From an uncultured Bacillota bacterium (GTDB lineage: Bacteria > Bacillota_I > Bacilli_A > RFN20 > CAG-631), in the NCBI GenBank assembly GCA_905197115.1, contig CAJJXN010000062.1, positions 1 through 8,340 of the forward strand: DNA of 8,340 nt. Reading direction: 5' to 3'. Made by a program: the position numbers and the translations under genes. Below the pieces are notes generated by a model. The model ran no database searches. It was not told the origin of the DNA and was given only the letters and a program-made list of their open reading frames with translations. Positions 1 through 6,772 of this stretch are shown one piece after another; within the stretch, counting starts at the first letter, position 1, and each line of letters opens with the position of its first letter.

Positions 1-211
1 TGTCGTCTGTAAGCTCGTACATGCTTCCATCAGCAATAACACGCACAAATCCGCTCTTCTTTGCCTGCTCAAACAGCTTTACATGCTCACCCTTTCGTCC
101 ACGGACAACAGGTGCAAGAACCTGAATCTTAGTTCTTTCAGGAAGCGCCATAATAACATCAACCATCTGGTCAACTGTCTGTTTGTTGATTTCTCTTCCA
201 CATTTTGGACA
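1..211 (-). CDS. uvrA: UvrA internal fragment, apparently foreign to this contig
   Basis: Read on the minus strand, this stretch encodes a run typical of the N-terminal part of the excinuclease ABC subunit A: CPKCGREI, then QTVDQMVD, ALPERTK, LAPVVRGRKGEH and DGSMYEL. This is the region around the first zinc-binding CPxC and the following UvrB-interaction area. UvrA is the ATPase that finds bulky DNA lesions in nucleotide excision repair. The fragment has no start and runs off the window edge. It is in frame with the ABC-transporter N-terminus encoded at 583 to about 211, but its composition is unlike everything else here: 86 of 190 bases are G/C, against 55 of 240 in bases 221-460. Its codons favour CAG, CTG, AAG and AGC. 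Clostridial (Lachnospiraceae-like) UvrA is the closest match from memory. The family call is firm. That it belongs to another genome is inference, treated in the findings. The exact left limit of the join cannot be fixed, because CPKCGRE fits both partners. Confidence 0.85.
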
Positions 212-583
212 ATAAGGTTCATTTTCTAAACTTTTTGGAAAAAATGCTTCTTTTAAATATACATTTATACCTAAAGCGATATTTGCTAAACGTGTAAAAT
301 ATTTTTTTGAACAAGCACATAAAATAATCTCTTCTTTTTTAATTACACCATAAATATACCCACCTGAAAGCGTGCTTTTGCTATTAACAAAATCAAATTC
401 TTCCAATAAGTATTCTTTATAAAGTTTATTTTGATGAAAAATTTTAATACTTTCTTTATCCACTACTAAAAATCCATCCATGTATTGCTCTTCAAAAACA
501 TTAAAAGGGGCTGCATAATTATATTCTTTTATCGGATAATGATCTAAGATGGCTTGTGGGATTTTTAATTTTAACTCCATCAT
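190..583 (-). CDS. N-terminus of a second ABC half-transporter of the DUF1854 cassette (truncated)
   Basis: About 130 residues are present, starting MMELKLKIPQ. A strong Shine-Dalgarno site (AAAGGAGGA, 587-595) lies 4 bases before the first ATG and 7 before the second. The 17-base gap to the DUF1854 stop indicates the same operon. The protein matches the layout of the complete ABC protein at 3320-1080: the same MMEL start, a strand-rich segment (FLVVDKESIKIF, then GGYIYGVIKKEEIILCACSKK), an amphipathic helix (FTRLANIALGINVYLKE) and a CPKC zinc-ribbon half near residues 125-128. In the complete paralogue the matching CPKC is followed by a second CxxC, six membrane helices and an ATPase domain. 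Here the ORF instead turns into UvrA at about 190-211. The natural product was presumably a ~750-residue half-transporter pairing with the upstream one. That partner role is inference from architecture and gene order. The truncation is most likely an assembly artefact. Confidence 0.7.
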
Positions 584-586
584 ACA

Positions 587-595
587 TCCTCCTTT
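587..595 (-). promoter_or_regulatory. Ribosome binding site of the truncated ABC gene
   Basis: The minus strand reads AAAGGAGGA just before two tandem ATG codons. Spacing from GGAGG is 4 bases to the first ATG (583) and 7 to the second (580), so the second may be the preferred start. The same tandem-ATG arrangement occurs at the upstream paralogue. Confidence 0.75.
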
Positions 596-600
596 CTATC

Positions 601-1083
601 TTATAAATAATTTCTTAAAAATTTAATATGTTTATCGGGATGGTTTAAATATTCTTTAATTAAATAATAGTTTTCTTCACTATCTTTTAACATAATACTT
701 CCATCTGGATTTTCAAAAATATTCCAAACCAAGTTTAAAATCGTTATTTTTTTTCTTCCAGCAGTTGTTTCTACATCAAAAACACTCGTTTGTTGATTAA
801 ACTTATGATGATAAATTTTTGTAATTTCTGGCATGAAATAACGAAATTTTAATTCATTTAATACAATCTTTTTGCTTTCTTCATCTAAAGATTCAATCGT
901 TTCAATAATGCCTAATTCTGTTTCATCTTTTTGATAACGAACACTAATGTACTTGGTTGGTTCTTTTAAAGGAAAACAATAATATAATTTAATCGCTTTA
1001 TATTCTTTTTGATCATATATTGCATTAAAACGACCATCTTCTGTTTTGATTAATTTTAATTGATTTGTATCTAAAAAGTTCAT
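601..1083 (-). CDS. DUF1854 family protein
   Basis: A 160-residue protein with no signal peptide or membrane segment, predicted to be cytosolic. It carries the hallmarks of the DUF1854 family as I recall it: an acidic-aromatic segment with FPLKEPTKYISVR (residues 37-49), a turn plus ELGIIETIESLDEESKK (56-72), the ELKFRYFMPEITKI block (77-90), and a beta-rich end with VETTAGRKK (104-112) and IMLKDSEENYYLI (130-142). The family has no assigned biochemistry. It occurs beside or fused to ABC exporter subunits, and in some proteobacteria beside cyanophycin genes; no cyanophycin synthetase is visible here. The start codon overlaps the upstream ABC stop as ATGA, implying translational coupling and close stoichiometry, and a GGGGTGA ribosome site lies about 7 bases upstream. 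A second ABC gene follows 17 bases downstream. An accessory or regulatory subunit of the transporter is the natural inference. The family call is fairly sure; the function is unknown. Confidence 0.8.
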   Translation of the reverse strand: MNFLDTNQLKLIKTEDGRFNAIYDQKEYKAIKLYYCFPLKEPTKYISVRYQKDETELGIIETIESLDEESKKIVLNELKFRYFMPEITKIYHHKFNQQTSVFDVETTAGRKKITILNLVWNIFENPDGSIMLKDSEENYYLIKEYLNHPDKHIKFLRNYL

Positions 1084-3320
1084 TCTTCACTCACCCCTAT
1101 GTGTTTCATCGCTTCTTTTTGCACTTTATATAAAGAGTAAAATTGTTTTTTGTTTTTGATTAATGTATCCATTGTGCCTTCTTCAACTATCTTTTTATCT
1201 TCAATAATAATTAGATTATCTGCATCTTTTAAAGTTGAAAGACGATGGGCAATCATAATAATCGTTTTATCTTTTTGTAATTGATGAATTGCTTCTTGAA
1301 TCATTCTTTCTGTTTTTGTATCCATTGCCGCTGTAGCTTCATCAAAAATGATAATTTTAGAATTGAGTAAGACCGCTCTAGCAATTGAAAGTCGTTGTCT
1401 TTCCCCACCACTTAAATTCATTTCTCCTTCGCCAATTAAAGTATCATATCCATTTGGTAATTTCATAATAAATTCATGAGCACTCGCTATTTTGGCTGCT
1501 TCTAATACTTCTTGTAAAGTAGCATTTGGTCGAGCATATAAAATATTATCTAAAATGGTTCCTTTAAATAAGTACGTATCTTGACTAATCATTGAAACAT
1601 GTTGATGTAAGGACTTTAATTGAATGTTTTTAATATTGATTCCATCTACAAATATTTCTCCACTCGTCACATCATAAAGACGAGTTAATAAATTCACAAT
1701 GGTAGATTTTCCAACTCCTGTTTTACCAACAATTCCCAATGTCTGATTTGGTTGCACTTTAAAACTAATATCTTGTAAAATTGGATGATGTGCTTCATAA
1801 GAAAAATCAACATGCTTAAATTCAATTTCCCCTTGACAATCTTTTAAGACAATTGGATTAGAACTTTCCACTACATCTGGAATTCCATCCATGACTTCAA
1901 AAATTCTTCTTGCACAATTCATGGCACGATTGGTATGATCAAATAAGAAATTAATGATAAATTCTAATGGCATATAAATCATATTTAACCCTGCTACAAA
2001 AGTGGTTAATTTTCCATAGTTAAAATGATGTAAATCATGAATAACCATATACCCTCCAAGCCCCCATGCAACAATTACAGAAAGGCCAATTAAAAATTGG
2101 GTAACAGGAAAAATTAAAATATTGAAATGTCTTTGACGAATAAATGAATTTGCAGTATCTGTCGTTAATTTTGAAAATTTTTCAACTTCTTTTTTTGAAC
2201 CCGAAAATACTTTGACAACACGAAATCCTTCTAAAGTATCGCTTACCATCGAAATTTCTTTGTTTTCTTTATTACGATTTTGATTCCAAAAACGTCTCAT
2301 TTTTGGACGTGCTTTAATAAAGATAATCGATACAAATGGAATAGGTAATAATATAAATAAAGTTAAAATAGGTTGCAGGATAAATAGGTAAAGAATAAGC
2401 CCCACCATTTGAATAATATTTTTTATAAAATAAGGAATGTTATCTGAAATATAACGATATACATAATCGACATCCCATACGACTCTTCCCATTAAATCGC
2501 CTGTTTCTTTATCATGAAAATATTTTAAAGATAATTTTTGAAGCGATTGGAAAACATCCACTTTCATATCAAATCCAATACTAGATGCTACTTTTGCTAA
2601 CATTCTTTTATAAATTACTTCATTCAATACCCCACAAATTTTAAGTAATAAACCCACAATTATAAACAATAAAACTTGATCAAAAAATCGACCATTTTTA
2701 TCTAATACTTCATTATATAAAATTTGTCCTGTCATTACTGGTCCTAAAAAACCTAAAATAGACGCAACAAGTAATAGAACAATAATCCACGTTAAGTGTT
2801 TATTATATTTCATACCATACGTTAATAAACGTTTAAACATATTTTTATTACTATTACATTTTTTGCATATTTTTGTCCCCTCTTCGTAAGGAGTTTTGCA
2901 TTTTGGACAGACATGCTCATTCGATTTGTTTAATCTTTTTACATCGCTTTCATCAATTTGAACATCATTTTCTTTTAAAAAACGTAATAAATATTTTTCC
3001 AAAACCGCCATATCTTGCCATTTAGTTTTTGAAAAATAAGTAATTAAAGTTTGCTTCTTTTCCATCTCAAAATAAAGTTTTCCAATGGTTAATGCATAAT
3101 CTAATTTTATATTTTCAATGTCTTTACTTTCATAAATAGAAACCGCATTTGTTGACTCATTGATTATATATAATTTTTTGTTACTTATAATAAAATGAAT
3201 CGGCACATAATTTTTATTTAAATCCATATCCGATGTAAGATATAAAGAAATATTGACTATATTATATTGTTGAAGAATCGGTTTAATTTTTTCATTAATT
3301 TCATAATTTAATTCCATCAT
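1080..3320 (-). CDS. ABC exporter half-transporter with N-terminal PH-like/zinc-ribbon extension
   Basis: A 746-residue fused membrane/ATPase exporter subunit. Residues 1-120 form a soluble strand-rich region with a closing helix (possible PH-like fold, inferred). Residues 138-155 form a zinc ribbon, CPKC-x10-CKKC. Membrane helices lie near 176-197, 213-235, 297-316, 318-336, 401-425 and 437-459. The ATPase domain from about 498 is complete: Walker A GKTGVGKST (532-540), Q-loop Q580, signature LSGGERQR (636-643), Walker B IIIFDE with catalytic E661, and switch H692. It should therefore hydrolyse ATP and export an unknown substrate across the cytoplasmic membrane. MsbA/LmrA-type exporters are ~580 residues, so the extra ~160 N-terminal residues are the notable part. 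I chose the ATG at 3320 (or the next ATG at 3317) because AAAAGGAGGGG lies just upstream. A longer frame to 3341 would place that ribosome site inside the gene. It is first in an operon with the DUF1854 gene (ATGA overlap) and a second ABC gene. Confidence 0.9.
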   Translation of the reverse strand: MMELNYEINEKIKPILQQYNIVNISLYLTSDMDLNKNYVPIHFIISNKKLYIINESTNAVSIYESKDIENIKLDYALTIGKLYFEMEKKQTLITYFSKTKWQDMAVLEKYLLRFLKENDVQIDESDVKRLNKSNEHVCPKCKTPYEEGTKICKKCNSNKNMFKRLLTYGMKYNKHLTWIIVLLLVASILGFLGPVMTGQILYNEVLDKNGRFFDQVLLFIIVGLLLKICGVLNEVIYKRMLAKVASSIGFDMKVDVFQSLQKLSLKYFHDKETGDLMGRVVWDVDYVYRYISDNIPYFIKNIIQMVGLILYLFILQPILTLFILLPIPFVSIIFIKARPKMRRFWNQNRNKENKEISMVSDTLEGFRVVKVFSGSKKEVEKFSKLTTDTANSFIRQRHFNILIFPVTQFLIGLSVIVAWGLGGYMVIHDLHHFNYGKLTTFVAGLNMIYMPLEFIINFLFDHTNRAMNCARRIFEVMDGIPDVVESSNPIVLKDCQGEIEFKHVDFSYEAHHPILQDISFKVQPNQTLGIVGKTGVGKSTIVNLLTRLYDVTSGEIFVDGINIKNIQLKSLHQHVSMISQDTYLFKGTILDNILYARPNATLQEVLEAAKIASAHEFIMKLPNGYDTLIGEGEMNLSGGERQRLSIARAVLLNSKIIIFDEATAAMDTKTERMIQEAIHQLQKDKTIIMIAHRLSTLKDADNLIIIEDKKIVEEGTMDTLIKNKKQFYSLYKVQKEAMKHIGVSEE

Positions 3321-3324
3321 TAAT

Positions 3325-3335
3325 CCCCTCCTTTT
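3325..3335 (-). promoter_or_regulatory. Ribosome binding site that fixes the ABC gene start
   Basis: The minus strand reads AAAAGGAGGGG, 6 bases from the GGAGG core to the ATG at 3320 and 9 to the ATG at 3317. It excludes the upstream in-frame ATG at 3341, whose first codons would overlap this site. Confidence 0.8.
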
Positions 3336-3346
3336 ACACATTTTTC

Positions 3347-3375
3347 ATTATAATATTTTTGGGATTAAAAATAAA
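3347..3375 (-). promoter_or_regulatory. Promoter of the ABC/DUF1854 operon
   Basis: A perfect -10 box TATAAT lies at 3352-3347 on the minus strand. At 17 bases upstream the hexamer TTTATT (3375-3370) matches the -35 consensus at only three positions. Transcription would start near 3340, giving a short leader of about 20 bases that carries the ribosome site. The weak -35 overlaps the T-rich tail of the preceding terminator. The promoter is predicted from sequence only. Confidence 0.55.
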
Positions 3376-3405
3376 GAAAGAAGCGATAAAAAAATTATCA
3401 CTTCT
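3366..3405 (-). terminator. Rho-independent terminator of the M6 protease/lipoprotein unit
   Basis: The minus strand forms an 11-bp stem, AGAAGTGATAA with TTATCGCTTCT (one G-U pair), around a five-T loop (3379-3405), followed by the T-rich run TTCTTTATTTTT. The TGA stop codon of the 293-residue lipoprotein lies within the first arm, so the hairpin forms only as ribosomes leave. The stem separates the secreted-protein unit from the ABC operon. Confidence 0.75.
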
Positions 3406-4279
3406 TTTCGTTTTCATATGCTTGTTTAAAAAATTCTAAATTGGGTATTTCTACTTTATCATTTAAACTAAAAGTTTCTGTCATTTGCCCATTACATTTT
3501 AAATGCAAATTGGATCCTAATACTTTTTTATTCATTGAATAATCTTCATCTACATCTAATTGTTTGATATTCATTAAAGAGTCAAACGTAAAAACTAAAA
3601 CAATCTTAGTAAACGTTGGATAATCAGTTAATTCTCCATTTGTTTTCATTTTTATTTGGTATTTTGGAGTTGCTTTATAATTATCCAATACATATTCGTA
3701 AGTATACTCATCTTTTTCAATGTCTTCTTTAATAAATCGTGCTTGTTTAATTGTCGTATCATTGAAAATATAATGAGAAAGTAAAGATGGCAATTCACCA
3801 TATTTTTTCTTATATTCTGCATCATTTTCAACTATGTATTGATCACTCCAAGAAACTTTTGTAGAAGTGACTTTGGAAGCTTTTCGACTTACAACTACTC
3901 CATCTTTAAAGTAAGCTTGATCTCCCACTTTAACTAGTGCACTCGTTGAAATAGTTTCTAAAAGTATTTCATTCCCATTTTTCCATCTTTTGGAATTTAC
4001 TTTTTGATTGTAAGCGCCTGCAGCCACATCTCCTTTAACTTCGCTATAAAAGGAGGGATAACTTAAAAATTGCGTATTCGCAATATAAAGTACTTGCTTA
4101 GCATCATAATCTTTAATGGTCTTTCCATCTTCTTTTTCTAAAAAAGTATTAGATATACCTTTTGAATCACTGTATAAGTTTTTATTTGGATTCTTTAAAG
4201 TACAACCACTGCTAAAAAGACAACTCACCATCATTAAGAAAGAAAAAGATTTAAAATTCTTTTTTGTTACTACATCCAT
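3398..4279 (-). CDS. Predicted lipoprotein of unknown function
   Basis: A 293-residue protein starting with a lipoprotein-type signal: a basic start (MDVVTKKNFK), a hydrophobic stretch, then a likely lipobox FSSGC with Cys26 as the lipidated residue. Serine at -3 is less usual than leucine. The mature part looks like an all-beta-rich extracellular domain (for example GDQAYFKDGVVVSRKAS, YTYEYVLDNYKATPKY, FTKIVLVFTFDSLMNIKQLDVDEDY). A LolA/LppX-like lipid-binding sheet is conceivable, but I cannot support it from motifs. Related lipoproteins occur in uncultured gut Bacilli, from memory only. The gene starts 11 bases after the stop of the M6 metalloprotease and lacks a clear Shine-Dalgarno site (CAGAAAATAAT precedes ATG), suggesting coupled re-initiation after the protease. 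It is closed by the terminator at 3366-3405. It could be a protease partner, inhibitor or independent surface protein. The stop is TGA. Confidence 0.8.
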   Translation of the reverse strand: MDVVTKKNFKSFSFLMMVSCLFSSGCTLKNPNKNLYSDSKGISNTFLEKEDGKTIKDYDAKQVLYIANTQFLSYPSFYSEVKGDVAAGAYNQKVNSKRWKNGNEILLETISTSALVKVGDQAYFKDGVVVSRKASKVTSTKVSWSDQYIVENDAEYKKKYGELPSLLSHYIFNDTTIKQARFIKEDIEKDEYTYEYVLDNYKATPKYQIKMKTNGELTDYPTFTKIVLVFTFDSLMNIKQLDVDEDYSMNKKVLGSNLHLKCNGQMTETFSLNDKVEIPNLEFFKQAYENEKK

Positions 4280-4290
4280 ATTATTTTCTG

Positions 4291-5784
4291 TTATTTCTTA
4301 AGGAAAGTAATAACAGCCTCTTCATCGTTAATTGATGTAATTTCAAATACAAAAGGTAATTTTGCTCCAGAATGGAATTTAAAATCACCAAACACATCTT
4401 TTTTCACTCCAAAAGTATCTCCCGCTTTAAATAATGTTTCGTTTGAAGCTGTACCTCCTCTTGTGATAAAAGTATCTTTACCTGAGGATTCTAACAAATG
4501 AACTAAACGGTAATCATCTTCTCCTGCATTACTTGGTGTATTCGAATGAGCCATAATCGTTGTATGGAAAGCATCTTGCTTAAACGATGTAGTAAATTCA
4601 ACTACTTCGTAACTCATTGCATCCACAAATGCCATACGAGAATCAATATGGTAAACTTTAATTCCATTTTGATCCATTACAAGTGGATAAGCTCCTGCAT
4701 ATTTACGAGAAGAATCTTTTTGATTTAAACCAATTGGACGATGGAATTCAATCATTAAATATTCATCAAATGCTGTACCATTCCATTGAGGAGTTACAAT
4801 AATTGCATCCCCTGTAGTTGTGGTTGGACGAAGGGTGATTTGACCTTCTCCTGTAACAATTTTTGGAGAAATCCATTCAAGTGCAAATTTAGAGTAAGCA
4901 CAATGATCTCCTATGTTATGATCCATCATATCAATTCCACCAGCTGGTCGAGGAATGGATAAAGGACCTGATTTATTTGTATTGTAATAATCATCTAAAC
5001 CTAAAACATGGCCTGTTTCATGAATATATGTATGAGCATCTACATAATGTTTGTCATGATACATAAACGATTGACTTGCAAAAACAAATTGATAAGGATT
5101 CGCCATATCATAATCAGGTAAAGAACCACGAAGTGATGATGTATAAGCCCACCATGTATTTGAATTCGCATAGTTTTCAGGAACAACATAAATTAATTGT
5201 ACACAATCAATGTAACCATCTTGATCTGCATCAAAGTCAAAAGGCAAACTATTTTCTTTACAATATTCTTTATACCAATCTACGGCTTCTAATAAAATCA
5301 TTTGTGCCGCGTTAGTAGACATCGCACTAATTTCTCCAACGGTTTTATTATATGTGAACCATGGCGTAACGGTTCCTGTAATATTTAATTTTTCAAAACT
5401 AGATTTATAATAAAAACTACTAACAGATTCCCAACCATCACTATCTCCACCAGAAACAACTGTATCTTCTGACTTTCCAAAATAAGCTTTTTGAATATCT
5501 GAACGTGTTCCATCGCATCCATTATCTAAAACTTGGCAAGAATAATCTTTAAAATCTACAGGAATAACAAGCATTTTTGGACTTCCTACCGAAATCATTG
5601 GATTCCATTTTTCGGCTTTCTTTAATTGTCTTTGGGTTACTGTAGCTGCCCCTGCAACATCATAAGTAGCTTCTTGTGTGATATTAAAATCATAACTTTT
5701 TGGCGTACTTTTTTTATTGTCTCCCTTATCACATGCACATAATGCAAATAAAGATACAAGTGATAAAACTAACTCTTTTTTCAT
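4291..5784 (-). CDS. M6-family zinc metalloprotease lipoprotein (immune inhibitor A-like)
   Basis: A 497-residue secreted protease. Residues 1-18 are a lipoprotein signal with lipobox LCAC and Cys18 as anchor, so it should sit on the outer face of the membrane. The zinc site is HETGHVLGLDD (255-265): His255 and His259 with catalytic Glu256, followed by the Gly262/Asp spacing seen in the M6/immune inhibitor A clan. The Met-turn-like segment GGIDMMDHNIGD (282-293) and the following ALEWISPKIVT match the M6 signature. A calcium-type loop DADQDGYID (185-193) lies upstream. Short cysteine pairs (83/90) could form a disulfide outside the cell. Family members degrade host or environmental proteins; the substrate here is unknown. 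The start has AGGGAGG 7 bases upstream and an extended -10 promoter. The 293-residue lipoprotein follows after 11 bases and is probably co-transcribed. There is no PKD, C-terminal repeat or cell-wall anchor, so it is shorter than secreted InhA proteases (~750-800 residues). Confidence 0.9.
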   Translation of the reverse strand: MKKELVLSLVSLFALCACDKGDNKKSTPKSYDFNITQEATYDVAGAATVTQRQLKKAEKWNPMISVGSPKMLVIPVDFKDYSCQVLDNGCDGTRSDIQKAYFGKSEDTVVSGGDSDGWESVSSFYYKSSFEKLNITGTVTPWFTYNKTVGEISAMSTNAAQMILLEAVDWYKEYCKENSLPFDFDADQDGYIDCVQLIYVVPENYANSNTWWAYTSSLRGSLPDYDMANPYQFVFASQSFMYHDKHYVDAHTYIHETGHVLGLDDYYNTNKSGPLSIPRPAGGIDMMDHNIGDHCAYSKFALEWISPKIVTGEGQITLRPTTTTGDAIIVTPQWNGTAFDEYLMIEFHRPIGLNQKDSSRKYAGAYPLVMDQNGIKVYHIDSRMAFVDAMSYEVVEFTTSFKQDAFHTTIMAHSNTPSNAGEDDYRLVHLLESSGKDTFITRGGTASNETLFKAGDTFGVKKDVFGDFKFHSGAKLPFVFEITSINDEEAVITFLKK

Positions 5785-5791
5785 ATATAAA

Positions 5792-5798
5792 CCTCCCT
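5792..5798 (-). promoter_or_regulatory. Ribosome binding site of the M6 protease gene
   Basis: The minus strand reads AGGGAGG, 7 bases before ATG at 5784, which supports that start. Confidence 0.75.
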
Positions 5799-5813
5799 AA
5801 AAATAAAGTTTAT

Positions 5814-5847
5814 AGTAGTATATCATAATTTTTAATAAAATACTACT
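5814..5847. repeat. 8-bp inverted repeat overlapping the M6 promoter
   Basis: AGTAGTAT (5814-5821) and its exact complement ATACTACT (5840-5847) are separated by 18 AT-rich bases. The repeat fills the gap between the PopT-like gene stop (5852) and the M6 gene. It might be a weak terminator for the infB-rbfA-popT unit, since the minus-strand tail ATAAACTTTATTTTT is fairly T-rich, or an operator covering the -10 box. On the plus strand it is followed by seven Ts, but no plus-strand gene exists. Its role is undecided. Confidence 0.45.
5817..5825 (-). promoter_or_regulatory. Extended -10 promoter of the M6 protease/lipoprotein unit
   Basis: The minus strand reads TG-A-TATACT, an extended -10 (TGn plus a five-of-six -10 box). 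No good -35 is seen 16-18 bases upstream, as expected for extended -10 promoters. The start would be near 5810, with a leader of about 25 bases. An 8-bp inverted repeat (5814-5821 and 5840-5847) overlaps it and could modulate it. Confidence 0.5.
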
Positions 5848-5851
5848 TTTT

Positions 5852-6772
5852 TTATATTTCCTTTGCTTTGACTTGCTTTTTTAAAGCCATTTTTTGAAAC
5901 ACATAAATCGTTAAAATTCCTAAAACAAGTGCAAAAATAGAAGTTATAATGGTGATGGCATTCCACTTTACACTCACATCTTGAGGAATATTTTTAGAAA
6001 TAGGAAGAAGCGTTGCACAGCCTCCTATTACTAAGCCTAAAATTAAACTTAATGTGCCTAAACGATATTTTTTTAACACTATTTTTGAAATATAGGAACT
6101 TAAAAAGATACCTAATAGAATTCCAAGACCAATAAATATAGTGGGAATTATAATATATCCATTAAACGTAAAATGAAGTAACTGTTTTATTGTTTCTTTA
6201 ATATATCCCCATACTTCATAATACATTCCAAACATAAATAATAATAATGAACCACTTATCCCTGGAAAAATCATTGCGGCTCCAGCCAAACTTCCCATTG
6301 CTAATAATAGTAATAGTTTTGATATTTTTATGTGGGTATCAAAACTTGGTTCAATACTCCCTGTTGCCACTACAAATATCGACATTAATAAACATATAAT
6401 AAAACCGATGATTAAAGTAATGAAACGAACATTTTTTAAAGTTTTAATTTCTTTTTTATAAAATAAGAAACTACTAGCTAACACGAGTCCTAAAAAAAAC
6501 AAAGTCATTTGAGCATAAATATATTTCGATAAAAGGGGAATTAAAAAAGAAAATGTAGCAATTCCTATAATTAATCCCAAAACAATTTCTAAAATTAAAA
6601 GTAAATGACTTTTTCTTTTTTCATTGTGTGGTTTTAAAGACATGGCGATGGCTTCTGTTAAAGGTTCAAAGGTATTTGTTAAAACTAAAATCGTTCCACC
6701 ACTTAAACCAGGAATCACATTTGCAATGCCAACTCCTATGCCTGATAAAATATTTTTTATAAATCTATTCAT
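5852..6772 (-). CDS. popT: DUF368 family membrane protein, predicted undecaprenyl-phosphate translocase (PopT-like)
   Basis: A 306-residue polytopic membrane protein with about eight or more hydrophobic segments. It has the two DUF368 signature blocks: GVGIANVIPGLSGGT (13-27) and AAMIFPGISGS (165-175). Their similarity suggests a two-fold internal repeat, as in the family. DUF368 proteins (PopT in Staphylococcus aureus and Vibrio) have been shown to recycle undecaprenyl phosphate, the lipid carrier for cell-wall and surface polymers, from the outer to the inner face of the membrane. The gene starts inside the last codons of rbfA (8-base overlap, AAGGA about 8 bases upstream), so it is translated with the ribosome maturation gene. 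The family call is firm; the translocase role rests on the published family work. The gene symbol is by analogy. In many Firmicutes truB follows rbfA here, so this placement is unusual. Confidence 0.85.
   Translation of the reverse strand: MNRFIKNILSGIGVGIANVIPGLSGGTILVLTNTFEPLTEAIAMSLKPHNEKRKSHLLLILEIVLGLIIGIATFSFLIPLLSKYIYAQMTLFFLGLVLASSFLFYKKEIKTLKNVRFITLIIGFIICLLMSIFVVATGSIEPSFDTHIKISKLLLLLAMGSLAGAAMIFPGISGSLLLFMFGMYYEVWGYIKETIKQLLHFTFNGYIIIPTIFIGLGILLGIFLSSYISKIVLKKYRLGTLSLILGLVIGGCATLLPISKNIPQDVSVKWNAITIITSIFALVLGILTIYVFQKMALKKQVKAKEI

Noticed and set aside
1..583. A genuine ABC-domain/UvrA fusion gene
   Set aside because: The composition and codon use change sharply at a motif common to both proteins, and neither half is a complete domain set.
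3321..3341. Upstream start (MCKRRGL) for the ABC gene
   Set aside because: Its codons are the Shine-Dalgarno site itself (AAAAGGAGGGG); the tandem ATGs just after it match the paralogue's MMEL start.
4116..4301. Plus-strand 61-codon frame
   Set aside because: It lies opposite the lipoprotein gene, has no ribosome site, and reads as low-complexity antisense of a coding region.
4546..4728. Plus-strand 60-codon frame
   Set aside because: It is antisense to the M6 protease catalytic-to-C-terminal region, with no recognisable domain or ribosome site.
5076..5315. Plus-strand 79-codon frame
   Set aside because: It is antisense to the M6 protease gene, and its His/Gln-rich sequence is what antisense of this coding region would give.
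5814..5858. Plus-strand rho-independent terminator (hairpin then seven Ts)
   Set aside because: No plus-strand gene or promoter precedes it; the T run codes for the end of the PopT-like gene region and AT-rich spacer.
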